From: Dokdonella sp.
Lineage (GTDB): Bacteria; Pseudomonadota; Gammaproteobacteria; Xanthomonadales; Rhodanobacteraceae
DNA: 64,000 nt
Direction: 5' to 3'
Assembly: GCA_024707225.1 (NCBI GenBank)
Contig: JANQAE010000002.1
Span: forward strand, 558,001-622,000
Shown: positions 32,263 through 41,904 of the stretch, in pieces
How positions within the stretch are numbered: position 1 is the stretch's first letter
Layout: each line of letters starts with the position of its first letter
Program-made: the position numbers and the translations under genes
Notes under the pieces: model-generated
What the model saw: the letters and a program-made list of their open reading frames with translations, nothing else
What the model was told of the DNA's origin: nothing
The model's database searches: none

Positions 32263-34617
32263 TCATATCCGATCACGTTCCGCGTGTTCGGACTCCGGCA
32301 TGAACAGCGGCGTCAGCAGCCAGGCCAGGAAGATGCCGAACAGCATCGTCAGGCCGAACGCGCGCAGCGCCGGTGTCTGCGACAGCGCCAGCAGACCGAA
32401 CGCGAGCAGGATGCAGGCCGCGGCGATCGTCACCGACAGGAACGGGCGGCGCTCGCCGCGGCCGGGCTGCTCGAGCAGGAAGATGCCGTAGTCCACGCCC
32501 ATGCCGAGGATCAGCAGCAGCGCGAGCACGTTGAACAGCTGCAGCGACTGGCCGAGCAGCGCGAGCAGGGCCAGCGCCAGCACGCTGGCGATCGCGGTCG
32601 GCGCCAGGGCGCGCCAGCCGCGGCGGCCGAAGCGCAGGCACAGCGCGACCAGCACCAGCGCATAGCTGGCGAGGATCACCATGCCCATGCGCTGGCGGTA
32701 GTGCGTGAGCACCTCGGACACCTCGCCGACCTTGTCGACGAAGCGCACGCCGGGCACGCCGTCGGCGACCGCGGCCAGCCGCGGGAACTGCTTCGGATCG
32801 TGCGCGCCGCGCAGCAGCATCACGCTGGCGTAGCCGTCGCCGAAGCGGCCCAGCCACTGATGGTGCAGCGGCTCGGACACCGGTGCGGCGAGCCAGTCCT
32901 CGATCCGCAGCGTCGCGGCCGGCGTGGGCGCCGGCGGCGCGAACGTCTCGCCGAGCCGCGCCGATGCCTGCGCGAGCACGCCGTCGGCGCCGCCGATGCG
33001 GCCTGCGATCAGGGCATGGTCCTCGGCCTGTCGCGCCGGCGAGGGCACCCAGTCCGACACCGCCTGCCAGCCGTCGAGCACGCCCTCGCCGGCCAGGCCG
33101 GCCAGCGCGCGCTTGACCGCCTCCTCGGCGACGAGCACCTCGCCGGGACTCGGTGCGGCGACCAGGTAGAACTGCGCCGGGCTCGGCAGGTCGAGCAGCT
33201 TGCCGAGCGCGAGCTGCTGCTCGATCAGCGTCGGCGGCGAGTTCTGCAGCAGGCGGATGTCGTCGTTGCTGCGCAGCTTGAACGCGCCGGCCGCGACGAT
33301 CGCGAGCACGAGCGCCCAGAACGCCAGCGTGAAGCGGTTGCGGCCGAGCGCCGGCCAGTACGCGCGGCGGCTGCCGAGCCAGTCGGCGAAGCGGTTGAAC
33401 GGGATCGGCCGGTGGTCCAGGAACGGAAACCACCACAGCACCGTCACGAATGCCGCGAGCAGGCCCACGCCCGAGAACACCGCGATCTGGCGCAGCCCCG
33501 GGAACGGCGCCAGCGCGAGCAGCGCATAGCCGATCACCGTCGTCAGCATCGCCAGCCACATCACCGGCGCCTGCCGCCGCCGCATCGCCCAGCGCTCCTC
33601 GGGCGGCCGGCCGAGCCGGTTGCAGAACCAGTTGGTGCCGTAGTTCTCGGCGACGCCGACCAGACTCGCGCCGAACACCAGCGTGATCAGGTGCACGCGT
33701 TCGAACAGCAGCGCGCAGACCGAGATCGCCGCGAGCAGGCCGACGCCGATCGACAGCGCGACCAGCAGGCGCGGGCGCAGGCCGTTGAACGCCAGCACGG
33801 TCAGGATCAGGATGCCGGCCAGCGAGCCGAGGCCGATCGTGTGGACCTCCCGATGCGCCTGCTCGGCCGCATGCGCCGCGTACAGCGGCACGCCGGCGTT
33901 GATGACCTCGGCACCGGGCACGGCCGCCAGCGCGGCCGCGCGCGCCGCCTCGAGCACCGGCACCAGCGCGCGCTGTGCGGCGATCGAGAATGCCGATCCG
34001 TGCTGTTCGACCATCAGCAGCGCGTACTGCCGGCCGTCGCCGGCGACCGAGAGCCGCTCGTCGACGACCCGCACCGGGCTCTCGGCCGCGCGCGCGGCGA
34101 GCCAGCCGCCGAACAGGTTCAGCGGGTCGTCCTGCCAGGCGCCGATGCGCGGCATGCCGAACGGCCGGTACAGCGCCTCGACCGCCTTGGCCGCCAGGCG
34201 TTCGGTCGATTCGGTCGTCAGTTCGGCGCGCTGCGCATCGGTCAGCAGCTGGCCGCGATACGGCGCGAAGAAGCCGATCCAGTCGTCGGCGAGGTCGGCG
34301 CCGACCCGGTAGCGCAGGCCGAGCGAGGCATCGGCGGCCTCGATGCTGGTCGCGTAGGCATCGGCCGCGGCGCGTGCCGAAGGCCAGTCCGCGGCGCCGA
34401 CCAGCACGACGACGCGGCGTCCGGCCGCGTCGGCGAGCTGGCGCGTCGCGTCCTGCACGGCGCGGTCGTCGGCACGCTGCGGCAGCATCGCCAGCATGTC
34501 GGTCTCCAGCTGCAGGCGGTCGCCGCTCCACAGCCACAGGCCGTGGCCGGCCATCGCCAGCACGACCAGCAGCCAGCCGATCGCGAGCCGGCGCGCCGAT
34601 GCGGTCGCCTCACTCAA
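32263..34617 (-). CDS. MMPL/RND-family exporter of the aryl-polyene cluster
   Basis: A 784-residue protein with 12 predicted membrane helices in two halves. Each half is preceded by a large periplasmic loop (residues about 35-240 and 420-600). Sequences such as VFGASLVGVAENYGTNWF and LLILGMGVDYGIFLLEQPG are the helix-4/helix-10 motifs of MMPL-type RND transporters; the second contains the proton-relay GxxxDYG. It corresponds to ApeM and probably extracts the finished pigment lipid from the inner membrane. The start overlaps the LolA-like gene's end by 8 bp. Confidence 0.88.
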   Translation of the reverse strand: MSEATASARRLAIGWLLVVLAMAGHGLWLWSGDRLQLETDMLAMLPQRADDRAVQDATRQLADAAGRRVVVLVGAADWPSARAAADAYATSIEAADASLGLRYRVGADLADDWIGFFAPYRGQLLTDAQRAELTTESTERLAAKAVEALYRPFGMPRIGAWQDDPLNLFGGWLAARAAESPVRVVDERLSVAGDGRQYALLMVEQHGSAFSIAAQRALVPVLEAARAAALAAVPGAEVINAGVPLYAAHAAEQAHREVHTIGLGSLAGILILTVLAFNGLRPRLLVALSIGVGLLAAISVCALLFERVHLITLVFGASLVGVAENYGTNWFCNRLGRPPEERWAMRRRQAPVMWLAMLTTVIGYALLALAPFPGLRQIAVFSGVGLLAAFVTVLWWFPFLDHRPIPFNRFADWLGSRRAYWPALGRNRFTLAFWALVLAIVAAGAFKLRSNDDIRLLQNSPPTLIEQQLALGKLLDLPSPAQFYLVAAPSPGEVLVAEEAVKRALAGLAGEGVLDGWQAVSDWVPSPARQAEDHALIAGRIGGADGVLAQASARLGETFAPPAPTPAATLRIEDWLAAPVSEPLHHQWLGRFGDGYASVMLLRGAHDPKQFPRLAAVADGVPGVRFVDKVGEVSEVLTHYRQRMGMVILASYALVLVALCLRFGRRGWRALAPTAIASVLALALLALLGQSLQLFNVLALLLILGMGVDYGIFLLEQPGRGERRPFLSVTIAAACILLAFGLLALSQTPALRAFGLTMLFGIFLAWLLTPLFMPESEHAERDRI

Positions 34618-35353
34618 AGCGGGCGGCCTCCTCGGCGGTCAGCGTCGGCGGCGCATCGCGCTGATCGGAGAACACGATCTCGGTACGGTCGCCGTTGGCC
34701 TCCTCGAGCACGATGCGCCGCACGTGGCGGTCGCCCTGCAGATCCACGCCGCTCAGCAGCTTGGCCAGGCCCGGCTGCCGCGGCTTCAGCGCGAGTTCCC
34801 AGCCGGCATCGCCGGCCTGGCCGTCGACCGTGAAATGTTCGGCGAGCCGGTCGACCTCGCCGTTGAGCAGCGAGAACATCAGGCCGTTGATGATGCGTAC
34901 GGTCGGTTCCTCGTCGGCGCTGAGCCGGAACGCGGTCTGGCCGTCCTGCGTGGCGACGATCGCCTCGCGCGTCAGCCTGAGCTCGCCGGCGAACGGCTCG
35001 CGCGTGTGCCACAGCACGCCGTGATCGCGCGCGACCAGGAAGTCGCCGTTCGAGCGCAGCGGCCGGCTGAAGCCGGCGACCTGCTTGGTCTGTTCGAAGC
35101 GTCCGCGCAGCACCGCCGGCTGCGCGAGCCGGCTGCCGATCGCGCCGGCCAATGCGGCGGTATCGGCGGCCGGTGCCGCCGCGGCGGCCATCGTCGGCGG
35201 GGCCGGATCGGCCACGGCCGCCGGCGAACCCGCCGACCCGAGCGCGATCAGCGCCGCGCCGAGCGCGCGCATGCGCAGCCCGGCGCTTCCCGGCGCCGTC
35301 TTGCCGGCCGCAGCGGCCTGCGCGGCGGCGATGTTCGTGGACGTGGCTCTCAT
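34610..35353 (-). CDS. LolA-like outer-membrane lipid carrier of the aryl-polyene cluster
   Basis: A 247-residue exported protein with LolA fold features: RGRFEQTKQVAGFSRPLRS, GVLWHTREPFAGELRLT and the C-terminal GDRTEIVFSDQRDAP. It corresponds to ApeL, a pigment-specific LolA paralogue that would carry the lipid across the periplasm. The start is uncertain. The ATG at 35353 has GAGGA eight bases upstream but gives a long N-terminus before the signal peptide; the ATG at 35272 would give a normal signal peptide. Confidence 0.78.
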   Translation of the reverse strand: MRATSTNIAAAQAAAAGKTAPGSAGLRMRALGAALIALGSAGSPAAVADPAPPTMAAAAAPAADTAALAGAIGSRLAQPAVLRGRFEQTKQVAGFSRPLRSNGDFLVARDHGVLWHTREPFAGELRLTREAIVATQDGQTAFRLSADEEPTVRIINGLMFSLLNGEVDRLAEHFTVDGQAGDAGWELALKPRQPGLAKLLSGVDLQGDRHVRRIVLEEANGDRTEIVFSDQRDAPPTLTAEEAARFE

Positions 35354-35389
35354 ACGACGATCCTCACAGGGCCTGGACGGACGCGCGCG

Positions 35390-35821
35390 TCACGGACTGA
35401 CGCCGAGACGATCCCACAATACGCGCGGACACACGTACTGCATCTGACCGCTGGCGATCTCGACCGCGACCTGGATCGTGTGCGCGCGCGTCATCCGCTC
35501 GCCGCTGAGCGCATCGCGGATCAGGTAGTCGATCTTCAGCCGGTTCTCCCACTCGACGATCGTCGCGCGCACCTGGAGCGCGCGGCCCCAGATCGCCGGG
35601 CGGATGTACTTGCTGCGCAGATCGACGATCGGCCAGAAGTAGCCCGAGTCGCGCATCTGCGGATAGTCGTAGTCGAAGCGCTGCAGCAGCGCGCAGCGCG
35701 CCAGCTCCAGATACTTGAGGTAATGCCCGTGCCAGACCACGTTCATCGGGTCGAAGTCGTGGAACGCCGGCGTCAGCTCGATCGCGTGGCTGAAGCGGTC
35801 GTCGGCGGTGCGCTCAGTCAT
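35390..35821 (-). CDS. apeK: Acyl-ACP/CoA thioesterase (ApeK-like, 4HBT hotdog)
   Basis: A 143-residue hotdog thioesterase with the 4-hydroxybenzoyl-CoA-thioesterase pattern: HDFDPMNVVWHGHYLKYLE, containing the catalytic Asp and Asn-Trp-His-Gly, and YIRPAIWGRALQVRATI. In Ape systems ApeK releases or proofreads ACP-bound aryl-polyene acids. It starts 8 bases inside the end of the ammonia-lyase gene and is followed by the LolA-like gene, 36 bp away. Confidence 0.85.
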   Translation of the reverse strand: MTERTADDRFSHAIELTPAFHDFDPMNVVWHGHYLKYLELARCALLQRFDYDYPQMRDSGYFWPIVDLRSKYIRPAIWGRALQVRATIVEWENRLKIDYLIRDALSGERMTRAHTIQVAVEIASGQMQYVCPRVLWDRLGVSP

Positions 35822-37359
35822 GGACGCTCCAGGCGCGCGCGCGGATCGCCTCGACCAGGCCGCCGAGGTCGGCGTCGAGCGCGCGGTCCTCGTCGACCAG
35901 GGCGATGCGCCGCTCCAGATCGGCGTGCATCGCCGCCAGCGGCGGACTCAACGCGAGCGCCGGATCGACGCGTGCACGCAGCGTGATGCCCTGGCGCGCC
36001 GCGATCAGCATCGCCGCGACGACCTGCTCGGTCAGCTCGAGCACGCGCAGCGCGTCGCGCGCTGCGATCGTGCCCATACTGACCTTGTCCTGGTTGTGGC
36101 ATTCGGTCGAGCGCGAAAACACCGAGGCCGGCATCGTCAGCTTCAGCGCCTCGGCGGTCCACGCCGACACGCTGATCTGCAGGGCCTTCAGGCCGTGGTT
36201 GATCGCCGCGCGCGGACCCTCGGCGGCGCTGAGATTGCTCGGCAGGCCGTGGTTGAAGCGCGTGTCGACGAGCAGGGCCAGCTGGCGGTCGAGCAGGTCG
36301 GCGAGGTTGGCGACCGCGTTCTTGAGCGTGTCCATCGCCAGCGCGATGTGGCCGCCGTAGAAATGGCCGCCGTGCAGCACCGCGCGCGTCGTCGGGATCG
36401 ACCAGCGGATTGTCGTTGGCGCTGTTGAGCTCGTTCTCGATCAGCCCGCGCAGGAACGGCAGCAGATCCTCGAGCACGCCGATCACGTGCGGTGCGCAGC
36501 GCAGCGAATAGCGGTCCTGCAGGCGCTGCTCGTTGCGCGGCGGCCGGTCGCTGGCCAGATCCGCGCGCAGCCGCGCCGCGACGCGCTGCTGGCCCGGATG
36601 CGGCTTGGCCGCGAACAGCCGTTCGTCGAAATGATGCGCATTGCCGGCGCTGGCCAGCACGTTGAACGCGGTCAGCCGCGTCGCCAGCCGGCCCAGATAG
36701 TCCGCGCGCGACCAGGCCAGGCAGGCCAGCGCGGTCATCACGGCGGTGCCGTTCATGATCGCCAGGCCTTCCTTCGGGCGCAGCCGCAGCGGCACGATGC
36801 CGAGCTCGGCGAAGACCTCGGCGGTGGCGCGCCGCGCGCCGCCGTACCAGACCTCGCGCTCGCCGCAGAGCACCGCGGCCACGTACGACAGCGGCGTCAG
36901 GTCGCCGCTGGCGCCGACCGAGCCTTCGGCCGGGATCAGCGGCAGGATGTCGTGCCGCAGCAGCCGCTCGAACTGCTCGAGCAGGCCGGTGCTGACGCCG
37001 GACATGCCGATCGCCAGCGAGGCCAGCCGCGTCGCCAGCACTGCGCGCGTCTCCTCCGGCGTCAGCAGGCGGCCCGCGCCGCAGCCGTGGTACGCGTACA
37101 GGTGATGCGGCAGCTCGGCGACCAGGGCCGGCGGGATCGTCACCGTGCACGAGTCGCCGTAGCCGGTCGTCACGCCGTAGATCACGCCGTCGGTCGCGAG
37201 CAGGCGATCGAGGAAGGCCGCGCCGCGGCTGATCCGGTCGCGGAATGCGGTCTCGGTCGACAGCTCGGCGCCGCGCCGGCGCTGTGCGAGAGCGATCACA
37301 TCCTCGATCGACAGCGCGCGGCCGTCGAAACGGACCGCCTCAGGAACGCTCGGAGCCAT
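35814..37359 (-). CDS. Aromatic amino-acid ammonia-lyase (HAL/TAL/PAL superfamily), frameshifted
   Basis: An approximately 514-residue MIO enzyme. The prosthetic-group triad A150-S151-G152 lies in GSVGASGDLTPLS, and catalytic Y61 is in YGVTTGYGDS. In the substrate-selectivity position the pair reads Y90-H91 (YHGCG), unlike the Ser-His of HAL or His-Leu of the best-known TAL; this is a visual alignment. The body continues to NSANDNPLVD, then the frame is lost. The rest (VLHGGHFYGGHIALAMD to the end) is in another frame. One extra G in the GGG run at 36394-36396 explains it: without that G the joint reads DPTTRAVLHGG. It should make a cinnamate-type starter for the aryl polyene. Confidence 0.85.
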
Positions 37360-38279
37360 CGCTCTGATCCCAGAATGGAAAGAAGTTGAACCAGTCATAT
37401 GGCGAGCGCTCGAGCATGCGCGTGAGGGCGGCGGCGTAGCGCGCAGCATAGTCGGCAATCGCCTCCTCGCGGCGGCCGCGCGGCAGCTCGACGCGATCGG
37501 CCAGCGGTTCGAAGCGGATCGTGTAGCGGCCGCGCTCGTGGATCGAGGCCAGGAAGTGGACCGGACATTTCAGCAGCGCCGCCAGCACCCAGGGGCCGGC
37601 CGGCAGCGGCGCGCGGTGGCCGAGGAAGTCGACCGCGACGGTCTGGCTCGCGAACACCGGCACACGGTCGCCGGCGATCACGACGTATTCGCCGGCGGCC
37701 ACCTTCTCGCCGAGCAGCAGCGCGGTCTCCGGGCCGATCGAGGGTGACCTCGATCAGGTTGACGTCCTGGGCCGGGTTGAGCCGCTTGAGCAGGCGGTTG
37801 AACTGCGCGGCATGGCGCGTGTGGACGAGGATGTTGAGCCGGAACACGCCGCGGTGTCCGGCCATCGCGCGGCCGATCTCCAGGCAGCCCAGATGCGCGG
37901 TCACCAGCAGGCCGCCGACGCCGCGCCCGGCGATCGCGTAGATCTCCTCGCGGCCCTCGGTGTGCACGTTCTCGAACCGGTAGCGGCCCGACACCGCCAG
38001 CAGCTTGTCGAGCAGCGTCTCGGCGAACAGGCCGACGTGGCGCATGCCGTCGCGCCAGGTCGGCGTGTGGCCGAGCGCGCCGGTCGCGGCCTGCAGCCGC
38101 TCCAGGTACTGCAGCGAGGCCGCGCGCAGGTCGCGCCGGGCCAGCCAGTAGACGCCGATCACCGGATAGACCGCGAGGCGGAACGGCCAGCGGCCGAACA
38201 GGCGGTGCACCCAGTACAGCAGCCAGATGCCGGCGACGAAGGTGTTCTCGCCGATCTGTGCCCAGTGCCGCGCGCTCAA
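37340..38279 (-). CDS. LpxL-like acyltransferase of the aryl-polyene cluster, frameshifted
   Basis: An approximately 312-residue lauroyl/myristoyl-transferase-type enzyme. The N-terminal membrane segment ends near ARHWAQIGENTFVAGIWLLYW. The catalytic HX4D-like region is TAHLGCLEIGRAM, and the C-terminus YDWFNFFPFWDQ is typical. One extra G in the GGG at 37742-37744 breaks the frame; removing it joins NLIEVT to SIGPETALLLGEKV. The start is a TTG (38279) with AAGGTGG just upstream, overlapping the glycosyltransferase stop. In E. coli-type clusters this activity is fused to the glycosyltransferase as ApeJ; here they are two genes. Confidence 0.82.
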
Positions 38280-39013
38280 GAGGCCACCTTGCGCCAGAGC
38301 AGGCGCGGCAGGCGCAGCAGCATGCCGAGGAACAGTCGCGCGTGCATGCGCGAGATCAGCAGGTTGTCGCGCAGCACGTCGAAGTGCGAGACGCCGTCGC
38401 TCGGATAGCGCACCTGCGTCGGCAGATTGACGATGTCCACGCCGCGCCAGTGCAGCCGCACCAGCACCTCGCTGTCGAAATCCATGCGCCGGCCCAGCCG
38501 CGCCGCATCGAGCAGCGCGATCGTCGGCGCCAGCGGATAGACGCGGAAGCCGCACATCGAGTCGCGGATCGCCAGCGACAGCGTGTTGATCCAGACCCAG
38601 ACGTGGGTCGCGTAGCGGCCGTAGAGGCGGCCCTTCGGCACGGTGTCGTCGAAGATCGGACAGCCGCAGATGACGCTGGAAGGGTAGCGCCCGGCCTGTT
38701 CGAGGAAGCACGGGATGTCGCGCGTGTCGTGCTGGCCGTCGGCGTCGATCTGCAGCGCATGCGTGAAGCCGCGCGCAGCGGCCGCGCGCAGGCCGGCGAT
38801 CATCGCGCCGCCCTTGCCCTGGTTGAGCGGCAGGCGCACCAGGCGCACGCGATCCGGATCGGCGCTGGCGATCAGGTCGAGCACGCTCGCGCAGTCCGCA
38901 TCGCTGCCGTCGTCGACCAGGATGCACGGCAGGCCGTGGGCGAGCACGGCCTCGACGACGGCGCCGACCGCCCGGCCGTGGTTGTAGACCGGAATCACCG
39001 CGCAGGTCTTCAC
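38276..39013 (-). CDS. Family 2 glycosyltransferase of the aryl-polyene cluster
   Basis: A 245-residue GT2 with the nucleotide-sugar fold: IPVYNHGRAV, ILVDDGSD and the metal-binding QIDADGQHDTRDIP. A C-terminal region follows with RDSMCGFRVYP and DFDSEVLVRLHW. It resembles dolichol-phosphate-mannose-type enzymes but lacks added membrane helices. It would attach a sugar to the pigment or its lipid anchor. The start is a GTG (39011-39013) overlapping the end of the ligase-dehydratase gene (GTGA). Confidence 0.87.
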   Translation of the reverse strand: MKTCAVIPVYNHGRAVGAVVEAVLAHGLPCILVDDGSDADCASVLDLIASADPDRVRLVRLPLNQGKGGAMIAGLRAAAARGFTHALQIDADGQHDTRDIPCFLEQAGRYPSSVICGCPIFDDTVPKGRLYGRYATHVWVWINTLSLAIRDSMCGFRVYPLAPTIALLDAARLGRRMDFDSEVLVRLHWRGVDIVNLPTQVRYPSDGVSHFDVLRDNLLISRMHARLFLGMLLRLPRLLWRKVAS

Positions 39014-40707
39014 GGTGCCTCGCCGAACGCGATGCGGCCGCCGGCGTGCGGGCCGGCCGCCGAACTCAGCCGGAACGTCAGCTGGCCGCGCTCGGCCGAG
39101 TAGGCAAGATCGAGCTCGACCTCGCCGCCCGGCACGATGACCTGCTGGAACTTCAGCGCCTCCAGTCCCCGGAACGCCGGCGGCAGCGCGAACAGTTCGC
39201 GCGCGAAGCCGATCGCCCAGTCGATCTGGGTCACGCCGGGCACGATCGGCGCGCCGGGGAAATGGCCGTCGAACCACGGCAGGTCGGCGTCGATCGTCAG
39301 CCGCAGCCGTGCCGTCGAGGCGTCGTGCCCGAGCAGACGCGCATGCGGCCGGCGCGGATCGAACAGCGCGAGCAGGGCGGCCTCGGTCGTCTTGCCCTGG
39401 CTGTTCAGCGGCAGTGCCCAGGCGTAGCGCCAGCGCGCGCGGCCGCACGCTGGCGTCGACGTGCGCGGCGAGCAGGCCGCGCAGGCGTTCGCCGAACGCG
39501 CGGCGCCCATCGGCGTCGAGCCGCGCCCAGCCGGTCTCGCTCGGCACGACCACGCCGCCGAGCTGCGCACGCGGGCCGGGCAGCACGACGACGCGCACCG
39601 CGGCGACGGCCTCGTCGGCGGCCAGCACGCGCTCGATCGCGTCGAGCGAGACGCGCTTCTCCTCGATCTTGGCGATGCGGTCGCGGCGGCCGCGCAACAC
39701 GAAGCCGCCGGCGGCCGCTGCGGCACGGTCGGCGCTCGGCTGCCAGTCGCGTCCGGCCAGATGCGGCGAGCGCACCCACAGCGTGTCGTCCTCGATACGG
39801 ATCTGGACGTCCGGCAGCGGCCGCCACGCGGCATCGCCGTCGCTGTCGCGCCGGCGCCAGGCGACGCCGCCGGTCTCGGAGCTGCCGTAGACCTCGATCG
39901 GCGCATGGCCGAGCAGCGCACGGCAATCGGGCAGCGCCTCGTCCGGCAGCGGACCGCCCGACGAGAACACGCCGTGCAGTCCTGCCCGTGCCGCCGCCCA
40001 AGGCAGCGCCTGCGGCAGCCGCTTCAGATGCGCGGGGCTGGCGACCAGCAGCGACGGGCCGCGCGCGAGCGCGGCGGCGATGTCCTCCGGAAACGCCAGG
40101 CGTGCGGTCGCGAACGGGCGCCCGGCCGCGAGCGGCCACAGCACGCGGAACAGCAGGCCGTAGATGTGCTGGTGCGAGACCGTCGCATGCACGCAGGCCT
40201 GCGCCGGCAGGTCCGGCCAGGCGCGTTCGAGCGCGCCGACCTCGTCGAACAGCTGGCCGAGCCGCTTGCCGATCGCCGCCGGCTCGCCACTCGATCCGGA
40301 CGTGTAGACGGTCAGGCCGGTCCAGTCCGGATCGAGCGCGCGCCAGTCGGTCGTGGCCGGCTGCGGCGCCGGCCGCAGCGGATCGAGCGTGGCCGGCACG
40401 TCGCCCGCGAAGCGCTCGACGTGCGTGCCGAGCCGGGCCAGCGTCGCCGGCAGGGCGTCGGCCGGCAGCCAGACCTCGGTGCCGGCATGCCAGGCGCCGA
40501 ACAGCGCCGCCGCGAACTCGAATCCGTCCTCGATATACAGGCCGACCGAAGCGACGCGCGCCTGCACGAACGCCCTGCCGCCAGGCGCCGCGGCGGCGCG
40601 GCGAACGCGCCGAACGTCAGCGCCGTGCCGCCGCGCAGCGCGACCGCATGACCGGCCGGCCGGCCGGTCGCCAGCAGCTGGCCCGGCGCGACGAACGGCG
40701 GCCTCAT
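39010..40707 (-). CDS. Fused AMP-dependent ligase and 3-hydroxyacyl-ACP dehydratase (ApeH-ApeI), two compensating frameshifts
   Basis: About 565 residues. The N-terminal part is an ANL-superfamily ligase: phosphate loop VYTSGSSGEPAAIGK, A5 motif YGSSETGGVAW, and a C-terminal lysine region LNSQGKTTEAAL. It is followed in the same frame, without a stop, by a hotdog dehydratase (PWFDGHFPGAPIVPGVTQID). The ligase should load the aryl acid onto an ACP; the dehydratase matches ApeI. The gene is broken twice: one base missing at about 40602-40605 (restores LTFGAFRRAAAAP) and one extra in the CGCGCGC at about 39432-39443. The total length is therefore a multiple of three. The ATG at 40707 overlaps the previous gene's stop. 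Confidence 0.82.
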
Positions 40708-41258
40708 CGCGGCTCTCCGGCCGCCGCGTGGCGCGCGCGGACGCGCCGGCGCACCAGCCATTCGGCGGCGAACAGCGCGCCGATCAGCCCATAGGCGATC
40801 AGGCCGTTGTAGAGCGCCCAGGTCGCCGCGTCGGCCCACAGCGCGGTCGCCAGCGCCAGCGTGCCGTTGACGACGAAGAAGCCGCACCAGACCCAGGTGA
40901 CCTTGCGCGTATAGGCGATCGCGGCCGGCGGCAGGTCCGGCTCGCGCAGGCGCGCCAGGCGTTCGATCGCGCTCGGCGGATGCGCCAGGCTGATCGCGAA
41001 CACCGTCAGCAGCACCGCATTGACCAGGGCCGGATACAGCTTCAGCGGCAGCAGCGCGTTGCCGAGCGCGGCGACCGCGGCCAGCACCAGCGCACCGGCG
41101 GGCGCGGCCAGCCAGAGCCGCTCGCGTGTCGCGGCGGCGCGTGCCAGCGCGAGCACGGCCAGGCCCACCGCCAGCCAGCGCGGTTCCAGATGGGCCATGC
41201 CCAGCCACACCAGCAGCGGGTAGGCCAGCGTCGCCAGCGCGATCAGGGCCAGGCGCAT
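40704..41258 (-). CDS. Small multi-pass membrane protein (ApeG/COG4648-like)
   Basis: A 184-residue protein with five to six hydrophobic helices. Between helices 3 and 4 lies LREPDLPPAAIAYTRKVTWVW, the characteristic conserved segment of the membrane protein found in nearly all aryl-polyene clusters. Its biochemical function is unknown; association with the ligase and acyltransferases in the membrane is likely. I chose the ATG at 41258 at the start of the first helix; an upstream ATG at 41315 would add 19 polar residues. It overlaps the ligase start by four bases. Confidence 0.75.
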   Translation of the reverse strand: MRLALIALATLAYPLLVWLGMAHLEPRWLAVGLAVLALARAAATRERLWLAAPAGALVLAAVAALGNALLPLKLYPALVNAVLLTVFAISLAHPPSAIERLARLREPDLPPAAIAYTRKVTWVWCGFFVVNGTLALATALWADAATWALYNGLIAYGLIGALFAAEWLVRRRVRARHAAAGEPR

Positions 41259-41345
41259 GGCGAGCGGTCGGTGGCGCCGGGCCGGCGCAGCGGTCGAGGC
41301 CGCGCCGGCCGGCACGCACGAATGGGCCCGGAGCGCATCGGCGGA

Positions 41346-41612
41346 TCAGTCGTTGAGCAGGCCGTGCAGCGCGTCGACGACGTCCTGCAGCGTACGCACC
41401 GACTTGAACGCGTCCGGCTGCAGGCGCACGCCGACGATCGGCTTGAGCTTCACGATCAGGTCGACCGCGTCGATGCTGTCGATGTCCAGATCCTCGTACA
41501 GGCGTGCCTCCGGCCGGATCGCGTCCGGGTCGATCTCGAAGGTGTCCTGCAGGATCGCCGAGAGGCGCTGGAAGATGTCGTCGGGCGTCATGGCGAGCGT
41601 GGCGGCGTTCAT
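41346..41612 (-). CDS. apeF: Acyl carrier protein 2 of the aryl-polyene cluster
   Basis: An 88-residue ACP with the 4'-phosphopantetheine site DLDIDSIDAVDLIVKLK; the modified serine is in DSID. Acidic helices flank it. It starts at ATG 41612, overlapping the stop of the first ACP (ATGA); an internal ATG at 41591 is possible. Ape pathways use two ACPs, ApeE and ApeF, one being the main chain carrier. Which of the two genes here is which is assigned by order only. Confidence 0.88.
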   Translation of the reverse strand: MNAATLAMTPDDIFQRLSAILQDTFEIDPDAIRPEARLYEDLDIDSIDAVDLIVKLKPIVGVRLQPDAFKSVRTLQDVVDALHGLLND

Positions 41613-41872
41613 GCGGTCCGGGAATCGGCGACGAAGCGCGAAAGCGCGCGCACGCTGGCGAAATGGCGGCGCGTTTCCTCCGACTCGGCCGACAGCGTCA
41701 CGCCGTACCGCTTCTGCAGCGCCAGCCCGAGCTCGAGCGCGTCGATCGAGTCCAGCCCGAGCCCGTCGACGAACAGCGGCGCGTCCGGATCGATGTCGTC
41801 GGCGCCGACGTCCTCGAGGTTGAGGGCTTCGATGATCAGCAGCTTGATCTCCTGCTCCAGCGGTTCGTGCAT
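41609..41872 (-). CDS. apeE: Acyl carrier protein 1 of the aryl-polyene cluster
   Basis: An 87-residue ACP with pantetheine site DGLGLDSIDALELGLAL. It is followed by QKRYGVTLSAESEETRRHFASV, a region longer than in FabF-pathway AcpP and typical of Ape carriers. It lies 32 bp downstream of the acyltransferase gene and overlaps the second ACP by four bases. Confidence 0.9.
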   Translation of the reverse strand: MHEPLEQEIKLLIIEALNLEDVGADDIDPDAPLFVDGLGLDSIDALELGLALQKRYGVTLSAESEETRRHFASVRALSRFVADSRTA

Positions 41873-41904
41873 GAGGGGGCCTTGGGTGACGGTGGGGGCG
41901 AAGT

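Noticed and set aside
38276-40567. One 763-residue ligase-glycosyltransferase protein
   Set aside because: Two indels make the frames of the ligase and the glycosyltransferase coincide by chance; the true ligase frame ends in a dehydratase that overlaps the glycosyltransferase start.
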